Assembly: GCF_001314605.1 (NCBI RefSeq) | Contig: NZ_LIHP01000019.1 | Coordinates: forward strand, 1 to 64,000 | DNA: 64,000 nt | Direction of reading: 5' to 3' | Source: Marinobacter sp. HL-58 | GTDB taxonomy: Bacteria > Pseudomonadota > Gammaproteobacteria > Pseudomonadales > Oleiphilaceae | Shown: piece by piece, positions 1 through 10,574 of the stretch | How positions within the stretch are numbered: position 1 is the stretch's first letter | Layout: the number at the start of each line of letters is the position of its first letter | Notes under the pieces: generated by a model | Database searches by the model: none | What the model saw: the letters and a program-made list of their open reading frames with translations, nothing else | Told to the model about the DNA's origin: nothing | Made by a program: the position numbers and the translations under genes

Positions 1-37
1 TACCTCGGCCAGCGCCCACACGAATTACTTGGTCAAC

Positions 38-50
38 TTTTTAAAGAGCG
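38..50 (-). promoter_or_regulatory. rRNA operon leader boxA antitermination element
   Basis: Read on the minus strand this is CGCTCTTTAAAAA, very close to the gammaproteobacterial rrn boxA (TGCTCTTTAACAA). It lies downstream of two rrn-type promoters and is followed by a stretch typical of the leader just ahead of 16S rRNA. In known rrn operons boxA loads the NusB/S10 antitermination complex. The 16S gene itself would begin beyond the left edge. Confidence 0.75.
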
Positions 51-84
51 TTCGGGCTTCGAACTATCCCGATCAAGGCCGCGT

Positions 85-112
85 ATTCTACATCGAATCA
101 CCGCCTTGTCAA
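85..112 (-). promoter_or_regulatory. rrn promoter, proximal (P2-like)
   Basis: On the minus strand a TTGACA -35 box (107-112) is followed after 16 bases by a TAGAAT -10 box (85-90) and a GC-rich discriminator ACGCGGCC. The 16-base spacer and GC discriminator are usual for growth-rate-controlled ribosomal RNA promoters. It shares the core TAGAATACGC with the upstream promoter at 217-244, so the two form a tandem pair. Confidence 0.8.
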
Positions 113-216
113 CCGCTTTGTGAAGAAATTAAAAACTCGAAATCTTCAATTAATTCAAACGGTTGCCTTTCAATTTCTGACCCGCCTCAGGGGCGTGTCC
201 CTCGAAAGAGATGCGT

Positions 217-244
217 ATTCTACAGAGCTCACTTGAGGTGTCAA
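217..244 (-). promoter_or_regulatory. rrn promoter, distal (P1-like), with AT-rich UP region
   Basis: On the minus strand TTGACA (239-244), a 16-base spacer and TAGAAT (217-222) are followed by ACGCATC. The bases directly upstream (about 245-275 on the map) are AT-rich and read GAGAAAAAAGTTATAACG, as expected for an UP element. The -35 box lies only about 41 bases from the purT stop codon, with no terminator visible between, so purT transcripts would probably enter the rrn leader. Confidence 0.8.
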
Positions 245-284
245 CGATTCGTTATAACTTTTTTCTCAAACCGGCAATTTAACG

Positions 285-1490
285 TCAGAACTGGGCTTTC
301 ACCGCCGCCGCTGAACGGACGGCCTTCTCTCTTGCCTGGGCTATGGAATCAGCCAATGCCAAAGCAACGCCCATTCTGCGACGCCCCCTGAGCTCGGGTT
401 TACCAAAGAGCCTTATAAAGGTATCAGGTTCCGCCAGGGCATTTTCAACCCCTGTATAACAGACCGCATCGGAATCCCCCTCGGGAAGGATCACGGCGGA
501 CGCCGACGGCCCTTGCTGACGTATCGCCGGTATCGGTAGTCCAAGTATGGCACGGGCATGCAGGGCAAACTCCGACAGATCCTGGGACACTAATGTAACC
601 AGCCCCGTATCATGGGGACGGGGTGAGACTTCGGAAAACCATACCTGATCGCCCCGGACAAACAGCTCTACCCCATAAACACCATAACCACCAAGGTCCG
701 ACACAACGGCTTCTGCAATCTCACGAGATCGTTCAAGGGCTTTATCGTTCATCGGTTGTGGCTGCCAGGATTCACGGTAATCACCATCTTCTTGTCGGTG
801 CCCGATCGGATCGCAGAAGGTTATGCCATTGCGGTGCTTTACCGTCAGCAACGTTATCTCGTAATCGAAATCCACAAACCCCTCGACGATGACACGCCCC
901 TTGCCGGCACGGCCTCCAGTCTGGGCATAGTCCCAGGCAGCATCTATATCACTGACGGTTCTGACAGTACTCTGCCCCTTGCCCGAGGAACTCATGACCG
1001 GCTTGACCACCAGCGGAAGCCCGATTTCCTCCACCGCGGCGAGATAATCTTCCCTGGATTCGGCAAACCGGTAAGGCGAGGTAGGAAGCCCCAGCTCCTC
1101 TGCGGCCAGGCGGCGAATACCTTCACGGTTCATCGTAAGGTTCACGGCTCTTGCTGTCGGGATAACCCGGTAACCTTCACTTTCGAGCTTTACCAGTTCG
1201 GGCGTGGCTATGGCCTCAATCTCGGGAACGATCAGGTGGGGCCGCTCTTGTTCAATCACCCGCCGAAGGGCCTCTCCATCCAGCATATCCACCACGTGAC
1301 TGCGATGGGCCACTTGCATGGCCGGCGCATTGGCATAGCGGTCAACGGCAATAACCTCCACCCCGAACCGCTGAAGCTCGATAACCACTTCCTTTCCCAG
1401 TTCGCCGGAACCACAAAAAAGAACCCGGTAGGCGTTATCCTTGAGCGGGGTTCCAATCTTTACCGATTCAGATGCAACGGTGTCGGACAT
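285..1490 (-). CDS. purT: Formate-dependent phosphoribosylglycinamide formyltransferase (GAR transformylase 2)
   Basis: PurT makes formyl-GAR from GAR, formate and ATP, an alternative to the folate-dependent PurN at step three of purine synthesis. The 401 aa product is close to the usual length of about 392. It shows the N-terminal GSGELG loop (residues 27-32), the ATP-grasp segment SSSGKGQS (about 167-174) and the metal/ATP region EVSPRPHD (about 287-294). The ATG at 1490 has AGGAAAC directly upstream. It is the last gene of the minus-strand operon nudL-yrdA-DUF1289-purT, 17 bases behind DUF1289. purL, another purine gene, lies nearby on the same strand but in a separate unit. Confidence 0.96.
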   Translation of the reverse strand: MSDTVASESVKIGTPLKDNAYRVLFCGSGELGKEVVIELQRFGVEVIAVDRYANAPAMQVAHRSHVVDMLDGEALRRVIEQERPHLIVPEIEAIATPELVKLESEGYRVIPTARAVNLTMNREGIRRLAAEELGLPTSPYRFAESREDYLAAVEEIGLPLVVKPVMSSSGKGQSTVRTVSDIDAAWDYAQTGGRAGKGRVIVEGFVDFDYEITLLTVKHRNGITFCDPIGHRQEDGDYRESWQPQPMNDKALERSREIAEAVVSDLGGYGVYGVELFVRGDQVWFSEVSPRPHDTGLVTLVSQDLSEFALHARAILGLPIPAIRQQGPSASAVILPEGDSDAVCYTGVENALAEPDTFIRLFGKPELRGRRRMGVALALADSIAQAREKAVRSAAAVKAQF

Positions 1491-1507
1491 GTTTCCTGGC
1501 CCTTTCG

Positions 1508-1693
1508 TTAATTGATCATCACTTTCTGTTCGCGTTCGGCCACTTTTTCCAGTACCGCACGTCGCTCTTCATCAGTAAGCCGCGGCCACTGCATGATTTC
1601 ATCACCAGTACGCTGGCAACCAACGCAAATATCATTCTCATCCAGCGCGCAAATGCTGACGCATGGCGAAGCTACTCTGTCTTTCCGGCTCAT
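1508..1693 (-). CDS. DUF1289 family small cysteine protein
   Basis: A 61 aa protein with four clustered cysteines (C11, C15, C23, C26) in the order SPCVSIC...ICVGCQRT, which is the DUF1289 signature. The spacing suggests a small metal-binding fold, but no function is established for the family. The start codon overlaps the yrdA stop by four bases (ATGA), so translation is probably coupled. Genes of this family are often found beside gamma carbonic anhydrase-like genes in pseudomonads and relatives. Confidence 0.9.
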   Translation of the reverse strand: MSRKDRVASPCVSICALDENDICVGCQRTGDEIMQWPRLTDEERRAVLEKVAEREQKVMIN

Positions 1694-2223
1694 TGATCTG
1701 GCTCACAGGGCTTCAGGCAGTCGAGGTAGTTTCCGGCATTTTTCACATAATGCGCCGCGCTCAGCTCCAGCATTTTCTTCTGGCTGTCGTTCAGTTCGCG
1801 TTTTATCTTACCCGGAGAACCGACCACCATGGAGCCGTCCGGAACTTCCATGCCCTCCGGTATCAGGGTGTTGGCACCAATCAGGCAGTGCTTGCCAATT
1901 TTCGCCCCGTTCAACACCACCGCGTTGATTCCAATCAGGGAATAGTCTCCAATCTGGCAGCCGTGCAGCATCACCTTGTGCCCCACCGTCACGCCTTTGC
2001 CAATGGTCAGTGGCAGGCCCGGATCCGTGTGCAGAACCGATCCGTCCTGAACATTGCTTTCCGGACCAACGGTGATCAGCTCATTATCGCCACGGATAAC
2101 CACGTTGAACCACACACTGGCTTTGTCCATCAGCTTGACGCTGCCGATAACACTTGCGTTGTCAGCAACAAAATGACCATCACCTTCCAGCTCGGGTTTT
2201 CGATCACCCAGCTCATAAAACAT
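1690..2223 (-). CDS. yrdA: Gamma carbonic anhydrase-like hexapeptide-repeat protein (YrdA family)
   Basis: A left-handed beta-helix protein of the gamma carbonic anhydrase family. Three histidines (H65 in VLHTD, H82 and H87 in GHKVMLHGC) match the zinc ligands, and hexapeptide repeats such as IGKGVT and IGDYSLIG run through the middle. Start chosen at 2223 because AAGGAGG lies six bases upstream; a longer in-frame reading from 2277 would overlap nudL by about 50 bases. YrdA-type proteins bind metal, but carbonic anhydrase activity is unproven for many of them. It starts one base after the nudL stop. Confidence 0.93.
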   Translation of the reverse strand: MFYELGDRKPELEGDGHFVADNASVIGSVKLMDKASVWFNVVIRGDNELITVGPESNVQDGSVLHTDPGLPLTIGKGVTVGHKVMLHGCQIGDYSLIGINAVVLNGAKIGKHCLIGANTLIPEGMEVPDGSMVVGSPGKIKRELNDSQKKMLELSAAHYVKNAGNYLDCLKPCEPDQ

Positions 2224-2224
2224 G

Positions 2225-2812
2225 TCAGCCTCCTTGAGGGGGTTCGAGTAGATCAATGCCGGCATCGTAGACGGCATTCAGAAAATCAACCAGGACCACA
2301 GCGGACAAGCCCCAGATCTGATACCTGTCCCAACGGTAACAGGGCACATAAAAGGTATTGTTGAGAAAGTTCAACGGGTCTGTGCGGTGGCGCTTATCTT
2401 CCAGGAAAAACTCAACAGGCACCCTGAATATACTTTCTATTTCCGCCGGATTTGCGGTCAACGGGTGATCGCCCGGCACCACGCCTACGTAAGGAGTTAC
2501 CAGAATCTGATGCAAAGACATCACCTGACTTAATGGCGCGATCAACTGAACCTGTTCCGGCGGCAACCCGATTTCTTCGTGGGTCTCCCTCAAGGCGGTA
2601 GCAGCAATAGACTTGTCTTCGGGATCGCGTCTGCCTCCCGGAAAGGATACCTGCCCCCGGTGAGTACTCAGGTTTTCAGACCTCAGGGTGAAGATAATCT
2701 CAGGATTGTCGAGGTTATCGGTCACAGGAACCAGTACGCCGGCTTCGGGGTAATCGAGCGTCAGTAATCGGGGAACATAACCTGAGAGGCGTTTGGTAAG
2801 AAGATCGCGCAA
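2225..2812 (-). CDS. nudL: Nudix CoA pyrophosphatase (NudL/YeaB type)
   Basis: Predicted hydrolase of CoA or related nucleotides to phosphopantetheine plus 3',5'-ADP. The 195 aa protein has the CoA-pyrophosphatase motif [18 protein letters not shown] (about 43-60) directly before a Nudix box ending RETHEEIG (about 75-82). The first position of the box is slightly degenerate, as in other NudL proteins. Start is TTG at 2812: an in-frame TAA lies six codons upstream and CGGAG sits seven bases before it. It is the first gene of the operon ending in purT. Confidence 0.88.
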   Translation of the reverse strand: MRDLLTKRLSGYVPRLLTLDYPEAGVLVPVTDNLDNPEIIFTLRSENLSTHRGQVSFPGGRRDPEDKSIAATALRETHEEIGLPPEQVQLIAPLSQVMSLHQILVTPYVGVVPGDHPLTANPAEIESIFRVPVEFFLEDKRHRTDPLNFLNNTFYVPCYRWDRYQIWGLSAVVLVDFLNAVYDAGIDLLEPPQGG

Positions 2813-2911
2813 AACACGGCTCCGTTTTTACATCTGGCTATTGAATGAGACGCCGGCAGCACGGATAGTTACAATTGCTACCACACATTTGCCCAGTATA
2901 CGGTGAAACGA

Positions 2912-3463
2912 ATGAAATACTGCAGTACATGCGGCCATCCTGTCGAACAACGCGTCCCCGAGGGCGACAATCGTCACCGTTATGTCTGCATCAGCTGTGA
3001 GACCATACATTACCAGAATCCCCGCATTGTGGCGGGAACGGTTCCGATCTGGCAGGGAAAGGTACTGCTGTGCCGCAGGGCCATCGAACCCCGCTATGGC
3101 TACTGGACATTGCCCGCGGGCTTTATGGAAAATTCGGAGACCACCCTTGAGGCCGCCACCCGTGAAACCCTGGAAGAAGCCCTGGCCGAGGTCACGGTGG
3201 ACAACCTCTACACCATCATCCACGTCCCCCATATCGACCAGGTTCACATGTTCTACCGGGCGACCCTGACCAGTGAAAACTTCGGGGCCGGTGAAGAATC
3301 CCTGGAGACGAAGCTGTTCGATCTGGAGGAAATCCCCTGGGAAGAATTGTCATTCCCGACGGTACGTCGCACCCTGGAACTGTACCTGGAAGACGTAAAA
3401 AAGGAGCACTTCCCGGTGCATGTGGACGATATACGCTATCGCATGAAACCCCAGGGACAGTAA
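2912..3463 (+). CDS. Nudix hydrolase with N-terminal zinc ribbon
   Basis: A two-part protein: an N-terminal zinc ribbon (CxxC...CxxC, about residues 4-29) with the IHYQNPRIVAG motif, then a Nudix domain with G-FMENSE...RETLEEA (about 70-90). The layout is that of the NudC-like/COG1051 proteins, which hydrolyse nucleoside diphosphate derivatives such as ADP-ribose or NADH; the substrate here is unknown. Start placed at the ATG at 2912 because the first cysteine follows closely. A GTG at 2903 is also possible, and neither has a strong ribosome-binding site. It is divergent from nudL. Confidence 0.88.
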   Translation: MKYCSTCGHPVEQRVPEGDNRHRYVCISCETIHYQNPRIVAGTVPIWQGKVLLCRRAIEPRYGYWTLPAGFMENSETTLEAATRETLEEALAEVTVDNLYTIIHVPHIDQVHMFYRATLTSENFGAGEESLETKLFDLEEIPWEELSFPTVRRTLELYLEDVKKEHFPVHVDDIRYRMKPQGQ

Positions 3464-3466
3464 AGG

Positions 3467-3778
3467 CTACAACTCTTCCATCCGGAACACTTCGTAGGCG
3501 GGCTCTTCATAAGGATGCGACTCCTTGAGGGCCTGAACCGCGGACTTTATCAGCTCATCCCGGCAAACCAGCTCAACACGGTATTCTTCAACCTGCTCCA
3601 CTTCACCGGTTTGCCCGAGAAAAGGCTTGCTACCTTCCAGCGGGCGAAACTGACCCTGCCCCTTGCACTGCCATGCACAACAATCGTAATCACCGATGCG
3701 GCCGGCACCAGATTCAAACAATGCCGCCTTGGTGGTTTCAAGGTGACTCTCTGGGACGAAATAACACATCTTGTACAT
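3467..3778 (-). CDS. NIF3-like / YqfO-type small protein
   Basis: A 103 aa protein beginning MYKMCYFVPESHLETTK and ending in SHPYEEPAYEVF, the HPYEEPAY motif of the small domain inserted in NIF3 (YqfO) proteins. Here that domain stands alone, which is common in pseudomonads and relatives. It has a ferredoxin-like, PII/CutA-type fold in known structures. The function is not established. Its stop codon is three bases from the end of the convergent Nudix gene. Confidence 0.8.
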   Translation of the reverse strand: MYKMCYFVPESHLETTKAALFESGAGRIGDYDCCAWQCKGQGQFRPLEGSKPFLGQTGEVEQVEEYRVELVCRDELIKSAVQALKESHPYEEPAYEVFRMEEL

Positions 3779-4171
3779 AACCCGTCATCTCCCTTTTAAC
3801 GTTGCGACGCAGGACCAACAATCCTGTTATCGGCGACACTCATGCGCATATTTTTTGTACAGATTAAGCAGTTAGCTACTTACCCACAGAATCTGTGGAT
3901 AACTCTGGGGAAAGTTTTTGGGAACATGCCCTCACCCCCCGTAATTACTGCACTTTCGTTAAATTGGCGACAAATTCACCTACTTAATTAATTGCTTATT
4001 TATCAGTTGCTTACGCTGCCTGCACAAAAAATGAACCTGAAACCAATGCTTTGTTCACTGAACGCACAGCCATGCACCCGGAATGTGCATAAACTATTTT
4101 AGTCAAGGGAATTTTCGCACTTATAAACAGAAATTTCTCTTGAAATCCGTTGACAATTCAAGGCGCGGAAA
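3779..4171. other. Intergenic region with DnaA-box-like inverted repeat, no gene seen
   Basis: About 390 bases without a convincing gene. At 3880-3902 TTACCCACA and TGTGGATAA form an inverted pair. The right arm, read on the minus strand, is the exact DnaA-box consensus TTATCCACA; the left arm differs by one base. AT-rich sequence (TTAATTAATTGCTTATTTAT) follows near 3985-4005. This could be a DnaA-titration or regulatory site. dnaA, gidA and rpmH are not nearby, so I do not call it an origin. Confidence 0.4.
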
Positions 4172-4226
4172 CAAAAAAGCCGGCCCAGGATCCGACACCT
4201 TATGCAGGTGCGTCCGGGCCGGCTTT
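4172..4226 (-). terminator. Rho-independent terminator of purL
   Basis: Bases 4176-4186 and 4216-4226 form an 11-base GC-rich stem (AAAGCCGGCCC with GGGCCGGCTTT) around a loop of about 29 bases. Read on the minus strand it ends in a run of T, placed 18 bases after the purL stop. Confidence 0.85.
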
Positions 4227-4244
4227 GTCCACTCGGATCCGGGC

Positions 4245-7200
4245 CTAACCGAACCAACGTCTGGCGTTGCGGAACATACGCATCCAGGGCGCATCTTCGC
4301 CCCATTCTTTCGGGTGCCATGAGTGTTGAGAAGTGCGGAAGACCCGTTCCGGATGAGGCATCATGATCGTGACCCGTCCATCCCTGGTGGTGACACCGGT
4401 AATGCCCCCTTCGGACCCATTGGGGTTGTAGGGATAGCGTGTTGTAACCTGGCCACGGTTATCCACGTAGCGCAGGGCAACAAGTTCGTTATCCCCAAGC
4501 TGGTCCGCCGAGGTACCGGCGGAAAACTCCACCCTTCCCTCACCGTGCGCGACCGCAATCGGCATTCTGGAACCCGCCATGCCATCCATGAAAGCAGAAG
4601 GCGACGACATGACCTCTGCCATCACCAGCCTGGCCTCGAACTGTTCCGACTGATTGCGGACGAAGCGCGGCCAGCCCTCGCTGCCGGGAATCAGCTCGTG
4701 AAGATTGGACAACATCTGGCAGCCATTGCAGACACCCAACGCCAGGGTATCCTGGCGATTGAAGAATGCCGCAAACTGGTCACGAACCCGGTCACTGAAG
4801 AGGATGGACTTGGCCCAGCCCTCGCCGGCGCCCAGCACGTCACCATAGGAGAAACCACCACAGGCCACCAGGCTGTTGAAGCCTTCCAGTGAAACCCGGC
4901 CGGACAACAGGTCACTCATATGAACATCGACAGACTCAAAGCCAGCGCGGTCAAAAGCAGCCGCCATTTCGACCTGTCCATTCACGCCCTGCTCTCTCAG
5001 TACCGCAATCCTTGGCCGTGCCCCCTTGTTGATATAAGGCGCGGAAATATCTTCACTCACATCGAAGGTCAGTTCGGCATGCAGGCCGGGGTCGTCTGGC
5101 TCCAGGAGATTATCAAATTCTTCCTGTGCGCAATCCGCGTTATCACGAAGCGACTGCACCCGGTAACTGGTTTCCGCCCACAGGCGCTGGAGGTCTGCCC
5201 TTGGCCGGGCAATAACCTCCTTGCCCTCGAAGGTGTAGCGAATACAGTCGTCCTGGTTCAGGGTACCGATAACGGAGGTATGGTCACCCAGGCCTGCGGC
5301 TGAGAACTGCTGCAGCACAAAACCTGTTTCTTCACGCCTGACCTGAATAACCGCGCCCAGCTCCTCATTGAAAAGCTCGCGGGGGAACTGCGATGAGTCC
5401 TCGGCCAACCCATCCAGCTTGATATCAATCCCCGAACGTGCCGCAAAGCTCATCTCGGCCAGGGTCACAAACAGTCCGCCGTCGGAGCGATCATGATAGG
5501 CCAGCAGTTTGCCATCTTTGTTCAGGCCCTGAATCACCGCAAAGAATGCCTTGATGTCTTCCGGGTCATCCAGATCAGGTGCCACAGCACCAACATGCCG
5601 GTACACCTGCGCCAACGCAGAGCCGCCCAGGCGATTCTGGCCGGCCGCCAGGTCAATCAGAATCAGGTCCGTGTCGCCGGCATCGGTGGCCAGCTGCGGC
5701 GTCAGGGTCCGGTCAACATCAGTCACCGGAGCAAATCCGCTGATGATCAATGACAGGGGGGAGGTCACACTCTTCTGCTCACCGCTGTCTTCTTCCCATA
5801 CGGTTTTCATGGACATGGAGTCCTTGCCTACCGGTATGGTGATACCCAGCGCCGGACACAGCTCCATACCGACGGCGCGAACCGTTTCATACAGGTTTTC
5901 GTCTTCGCCGGGATGGCCGGCTGCTGCCATCCAGTTCGCAGACAGACGAATGTCTGACAGCCTGGCAATGGGCGCTGCGGCAAGGTTGGTGATCACTTCA
6001 CCAACAGCCATTCGCCCGGAAGCCGGCGCGTCAATGACCGCAACCGGGGTACGCTCTCCCATCGCCATGGCTTCGCCTGACTTCACATCAAATGATGAGG
6101 AAGTCACCGCGACATCGCAGACCGGCACCTGCCAGGGACCGGCCATCTGATCCCGGGCCACGAGGCCGGTAATGGTACGGTCACCAATGGTGATCAGAAA
6201 GCTCTTGGAGCCCACGGAAGGCAGACGAAGCACACGGTTGACCGCATCCCCGAGATTGATTTTGGTGGAATCGAAAATAGGCTTGGTAAATGAAGAACGT
6301 GAAACACTCCGGTGCATGCGGGGCGGCTTGCCAAAGAGAACGTCCATCGGGAGATCAACCGGACGATCATCGAAGTAGGAGTCACCGAGTTCGAGATGGT
6401 GTTCTTCTGTAGCCTCACCAATGACCGCGTAGGGGCAACGCTCACGGCGACAGAGAGCGTCAAATTTCTCCAGGTTCTCCGGCGCAACCGCCATCACATA
6501 GCGCTCCTGGGATTCGTTGCACCAGATCTCCAGTGGCGACATGCCGGGCTCATCGCTGGGAATATCCCGAAGCTCGAAGCGCCCGCCCCGGCCACCATCC
6601 TTCACCAGCTCCGGCATGGCATTGGAGAGCCCGCCGGCGCCAACGTCATGGATAAAGCAGATGGGGTTGTCGTCACCCATCTGCCAGCAACGGTCAATCA
6701 CTTCCTGGCAGCGACGTTCCATTTCCGGGTTGTCACGCTGAACCGACGCAAAATCCAGGTTCTCGTTACTGGAACCGGAATCCATGGATGAGGCAGCACC
6801 GCCACCAAGGCCGATCAGCATGGACGGCCCCCCGAGGACAATCAGCTTTGCACCAACCGGTATATTGCCTTTCTCGACATGACTTGCACGGATATTGCCC
6901 AGGCCGCCAGCAATCATGATGGGTTTGTGGTAACCGCGCACTTCTTCACCGTCAGCACCCGGCACCAGCTCCTCAAAGGTTCGGAAATAACCGGTAAGAT
7001 TCGGACGCCCGAACTCATTATTGAAAGCCGCACCGCCGATGGGGCCTTCAATCATGATGTCCAGCGGTGAGGCAATCCTGTCCGGCTTGCCATATCCCAG
7101 CTCCCAGGGCTGTGGATCTTCCGGAATATTCAGGTTGGAAACCGTAAACCCGGTCAGGCCAGCCTTGGGCTTGGAACCGCGGCCGGTCGCCCCTTCATCA

Positions 7201-8150
7201 CGGATTTCACCACCGGAACCGGTCGCAGCACCCGCAGCCGGTGCGATCGCCGTGGGATGATTGTGGGTTTCCACCTTCATCAGAATGTGGATATCTTCTT
7301 CATGGTAGCGATAGACACCGGTTTCCGGCTCCGGGAAGAAACGGCCACCACGGCTGCCGGCAATCACCGAGGCGTTATCCTTGTAGGCCGAAAGCACACC
7401 TTCGCTGTTCATTTCATAGGTGTTGCGGATCATGGCGAACAGCGATTTTTCCTGGCCCTCGCCATCGATATCCCAGGACGCATTGAAAATCTTGTGTCGA
7501 CAGTGCTCCGAGTTGGCCTGGGCAAACATCATCAGCTCGACGTCTGTTGGATCCCGCTCCAGATCGGAAAAGGCTTTTACCAGGTAATCAATCTCGTCTT
7601 CCGCCAGAGCCAGCCCCAGTGAGCGGTTAGCCTCCACCAGAGCCTGCCGCCCACCGGACAGCACCGGGATACGGTTGAGAGTGCGGGGCTCGTCGGTATG
7701 GAACAGCAATTCCGCTCCGCCCATCTCGTGAAACACTTTCTGGGTCATCCGGTCATGGAGTAACGCAGCAATCTTTTCCCTCTGGGTCAGCCCCAGTTTG
7801 CGGCTCGCCCTGATATAGTAGGCGGTGCCGCGCTCAATCCGCCGGATCTGCTTCAATCCACAATTGCGGGCGATATCGGTCGCCTTGCTCGACCAGGGAG
7901 AGAGAGTGCCGGGCCGTGGAACCACCAGGAACAGCACTCCGTCAGGTTCTTCAACGGGCACACTCGGCCCGTAGGTCAGCAGCCGATCCAGGACCGCCTG
8001 ATCGGATTCCGAGAGCGGAGCCTCGAGATCCGTGAAGTGCATGAACTCGGCATATACATGCTCCACCTCAGGAACAATGTCCTGAATGCGGGTATGCAGT
8101 TTGCGGGAGCGGAAGGGCGAAAGCGCAGGAGCGCCGCGAAGTTCAAGCAT
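4245..8150 (-). CDS. purL: Phosphoribosylformylglycinamidine synthase
   Basis: Large single-chain FGAM synthase, which converts formyl-GAR, glutamine and ATP to FGAM in purine synthesis. About 1301 aa from the ATG at 8150, against about 1295 in E. coli; the N-terminus [13 protein letters not shown] matches E. coli LRGSPALSAFR. The glutaminase domain is at the C-terminus, with the nucleophile in GVCNGCQM and a late HGEGR segment. A longer reading frame runs upstream to 8249, but family alignment favours 8150. It has its own terminator and is divergent from mltF. Confidence 0.97.
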   Translation of the reverse strand: MLELRGAPALSPFRSRKLHTRIQDIVPEVEHVYAEFMHFTDLEAPLSESDQAVLDRLLTYGPSVPVEEPDGVLFLVVPRPGTLSPWSSKATDIARNCGLKQIRRIERGTAYYIRASRKLGLTQREKIAALLHDRMTQKVFHEMGGAELLFHTDEPRTLNRIPVLSGGRQALVEANRSLGLALAEDEIDYLVKAFSDLERDPTDVELMMFAQANSEHCRHKIFNASWDIDGEGQEKSLFAMIRNTYEMNSEGVLSAYKDNASVIAGSRGGRFFPEPETGVYRYHEEDIHILMKVETHNHPTAIAPAAGAATGSGGEIRDEGATGRGSKPKAGLTGFTVSNLNIPEDPQPWELGYGKPDRIASPLDIMIEGPIGGAAFNNEFGRPNLTGYFRTFEELVPGADGEEVRGYHKPIMIAGGLGNIRASHVEKGNIPVGAKLIVLGGPSMLIGLGGGAASSMDSGSSNENLDFASVQRDNPEMERRCQEVIDRCWQMGDDNPICFIHDVGAGGLSNAMPELVKDGGRGGRFELRDIPSDEPGMSPLEIWCNESQERYVMAVAPENLEKFDALCRRERCPYAVIGEATEEHHLELGDSYFDDRPVDLPMDVLFGKPPRMHRSVSRSSFTKPIFDSTKINLGDAVNRVLRLPSVGSKSFLITIGDRTITGLVARDQMAGPWQVPVCDVAVTSSSFDVKSGEAMAMGERTPVAVIDAPASGRMAVGEVITNLAAAPIARLSDIRLSANWMAAAGHPGEDENLYETVRAVGMELCPALGITIPVGKDSMSMKTVWEEDSGEQKSVTSPLSLIISGFAPVTDVDRTLTPQLATDAGDTDLILIDLAAGQNRLGGSALAQVYRHVGAVAPDLDDPEDIKAFFAVIQGLNKDGKLLAYHDRSDGGLFVTLAEMSFAARSGIDIKLDGLAEDSSQFPRELFNEELGAVIQVRREETGFVLQQFSAAGLGDHTSVIGTLNQDDCIRYTFEGKEVIARPRADLQRLWAETSYRVQSLRDNADCAQEEFDNLLEPDDPGLHAELTFDVSEDISAPYINKGARPRIAVLREQGVNGQVEMAAAFDRAGFESVDVHMSDLLSGRVSLEGFNSLVACGGFSYGDVLGAGEGWAKSILFSDRVRDQFAAFFNRQDTLALGVCNGCQMLSNLHELIPGSEGWPRFVRNQSEQFEARLVMAEVMSSPSAFMDGMAGSRMPIAVAHGEGRVEFSAGTSADQLGDNELVALRYVDNRGQVTTRYPYNPNGSEGGITGVTTRDGRVTIMMPHPERVFRTSQHSWHPKEWGEDAPWMRMFRNARRWFG

Positions 8151-8377
8151 GATCGAAACCTGTACGCGCGAAACTGGGAGCCGGGGCACGCCTCCTGTTT
8201 GCCGGAGGGTTCGGAAACAGGAAAATGCTGGCCATTCGAAAGGCCGCAATGATACTCGAAACAGGGTCCGGGATACAGCGTCAAAAAGTCATACCCGAAC
8301 CATTCCATTTGACATTGTTTTGCACATTAAATGACCACTTCCATTGACCGGTCACCTCTGACCGGGGATTATTAAGA

Positions 8378-9916
8378 ATGGAACAGGGAGTTCAGAATTT
8401 GCAAAAAACAGATTGCCAGTCACTGGGGTTTGCGCTGACAAAATACATTTGTCTGCTGGCGCTCGCCTTCGTCACTGCCGGATGCTCCAGGCCGAGCACG
8501 CTTCAGGAGATTCGCTCCGAGGGCGTGCTGCACGTCATCACCCGAAACGCACCTTCCGTTTACTTCGAGGGCCGGGACGGGCCCACCGGTTACGACTACG
8601 AGCTGGCGCAAATGTTTGCCAACGATCTGGGCGTCGAACTCAGGATTCGCGTAGCAGACGACAATACCGGCGTGCTCTCGGTGATCGACCAGGATTATGC
8701 CCATCTGGGGCTGGCCGGGCTAACTTCCCGTCCGGACTTTTCCGGCAGATATCACACCGTATCCAATGGCGTTGAAGCAGAGTCCGTGGTGGTTTACAAC
8801 CGGGACACAGACCGCCCCGAATCTGTCAAGGATCTTGAAGGCCAGACCCTCCACCTGGTTGCCGACAGCAACCATCAACACAAGCTGACACAACTGCAGG
8901 CAGAGAACGAAGGCCTCAAGTGGGAAGTCCATCCGGGGCTGGATGCAGCGGGCATTCTGGCAAGGGTGGAGTCCGGCGAGTACCCGCTGGCGATCGTCTC
9001 CTCCAATGAACTCGACCTCAACCACGTGTTCTTCCCCATGGTCAAAAGCGCGTTCAGCCTGGGCGAACCCGCGGAACTGGTCTGGCTGTTCCCCGGAGAG
9101 CAGGATGAATCGCTGGCCAGGGCCGCCAAAGAATTTATCAGCAAGTTGAGAGAGTCAGGCGCATTGGCCCAGATCTCGGAACGGTTCTATGGCCATCTGG
9201 ACCGCCTCAACTATGTTGGTGCACGCACGTTTGTGCACCACGTGGAAAACCGCTTGCCCAAGTACGAAGCTCTGTTCCGGGACTATGCGTCTTCCTATGA
9301 TATTGACTGGCGACTGCTGGCTGCCATCGGTTACCAGGAATCCCACTGGCGGCCCAATGCCGTCTCACCCACCGGCGTGCGCGGCCTCATGATGCTGACC
9401 CGCACAACCGCCAGCCACATCGGGATCAAGAACCGGCTCGACGCCGAGGAAAGCATCCAGGGCGGAGCCAAGTATTTCACGATGGTTCATCGACAGGTGC
9501 CCGAGCGCATACCCGAGCCTGACCGCACCTGGTTTGCGCTGGCTTCATACAATGTTGGCTGGGGCCATGTGGAAGATGCTCGCCGACTGACCGAGGGCGC
9601 CGGAAAGGACCCCGACCGCTGGATGGACGTCAAGGAATTCCTGCCACTCCTTACCCAGAAGGAATGGTATTCCAAAACCCGTTTTGGCTACGCCCGTGGT
9701 CACGAACCCGTTATCTACGTGCAGAACATCCGTCGCTACTACGACGTACTCGCCTGGATGACCGAGCCCACGGAAATTGCTGAGAAACCCCAGGAGCCCT
9801 GGTTCCAGGACCTGGAGGGGATGGAAAGAATCATCCGCCCCATGGACACGCTTCCACAGGAAGAAACCCGGGCAGGTCTTCCCGGTGAGCTGGGCTTTGT
9901 TCCGCCCACACTATGA
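8378..9916 (+). CDS. mltF: Membrane-bound lytic murein transglycosylase F
   Basis: A lipoprotein that cleaves peptidoglycan glycan strands to 1,6-anhydromuropeptides. A signal sequence ends in the lipobox TAGC (C36). A solute-binding-protein-like domain (about 45-270) is followed by an SLT domain with catalytic glutamate E321 in YQESHWRPNAVSPTGVRG. The 512 aa length is usual for MltF. Start is uncertain: ATG at 8378 is used, while TTG at 8399 has GGGAG upstream. The last six bases overlap the convergent recX gene. purL and mltF are also neighbours in Pseudomonas. Confidence 0.95.
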   Translation: MEQGVQNLQKTDCQSLGFALTKYICLLALAFVTAGCSRPSTLQEIRSEGVLHVITRNAPSVYFEGRDGPTGYDYELAQMFANDLGVELRIRVADDNTGVLSVIDQDYAHLGLAGLTSRPDFSGRYHTVSNGVEAESVVVYNRDTDRPESVKDLEGQTLHLVADSNHQHKLTQLQAENEGLKWEVHPGLDAAGILARVESGEYPLAIVSSNELDLNHVFFPMVKSAFSLGEPAELVWLFPGEQDESLARAAKEFISKLRESGALAQISERFYGHLDRLNYVGARTFVHHVENRLPKYEALFRDYASSYDIDWRLLAAIGYQESHWRPNAVSPTGVRGLMMLTRTTASHIGIKNRLDAEESIQGGAKYFTMVHRQVPERIPEPDRTWFALASYNVGWGHVEDARRLTEGAGKDPDRWMDVKEFLPLLTQKEWYSKTRFGYARGHEPVIYVQNIRRYYDVLAWMTEPTEIAEKPQEPWFQDLEGMERIIRPMDTLPQEETRAGLPGELGFVPPTL

Positions 9917-10378
9917 TCGTTGCTCCAGCGCCGACTCGACCTGATCGGACGCAAACCCACGCCGGGCCAGGAACCGGGCCTGGCGTACCTTTTCGTCCCA
10001 GTCTTCACTGATATCACCAAGCCCGAACCGCTTCTCGCGCAGCAATGTCGCCCGCTCTGCCCACTGGGCGTCGGTCATAGTGCCGATACATTCGGGGACG
10101 GTATGAACTCCCCGTTGCTGAAGCTCCGCCAGAATTCGCAGCGGCCCATACCCGAGATCCATACGCTGGCGCGCGTAGACATCGGCAAATCGCTCATCGC
10201 TCAGCCAGCCTTCTGCTTCGTAATTGTCCAGAACCCGCTCTATTACATCGGTGTCAATCTTTCTCTGCCTGAGTTTCAGCGACAGCTCCATGCGGCTGTG
10301 CTCTCTGCGGGCCAACAACCGCAGTGCCGCTGAACGGGCCTTGTAGTCCTGATCATCCTGATTTGATGGTTTTCCCAT
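9911..10378 (-). CDS. recX: Regulatory protein RecX
   Basis: RecX binds RecA filaments and limits their extension. The 155 aa product has the three-helix repeats of the family (SAALRLLARREHSRMELSL; GWLSDERFADVYARQR; QARFLARRGFASDQVESAL). Start taken at ATG 10378, with GGAAGAG just upstream; an in-frame start at 10405 adds nine residues. recA is not adjacent, unlike in many genomes. It is convergent with mltF (6-base overlap) and divergent from the DUF349 gene. Confidence 0.92.
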   Translation of the reverse strand: MGKPSNQDDQDYKARSAALRLLARREHSRMELSLKLRQRKIDTDVIERVLDNYEAEGWLSDERFADVYARQRMDLGYGPLRILAELQQRGVHTVPECIGTMTDAQWAERATLLREKRFGLGDISEDWDEKVRQARFLARRGFASDQVESALEQRS

Positions 10379-10574
10379 TCTGACTCTTCCCGCAAATGCC
10401 GACAAAACGCTAGACTAGTGCCCCGACTGGCTACCCCACTCGATTCAGCTGCCCGGCCAGACCGATAAAAACAGCTGACGTACCCGGCATCCGGATTTCC
10501 GGACAAGGCCGATGTTCGGTGCAGGCTTACTTTGCCGGCACCGGGAACTGGTTTCAATATCAAAGGATAACCCC

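Noticed and set aside
3779..4171. Chromosomal origin
   Set aside because: Only two DnaA-type boxes, and no dnaA, gidA or rpmH near; AT-rich region is short.
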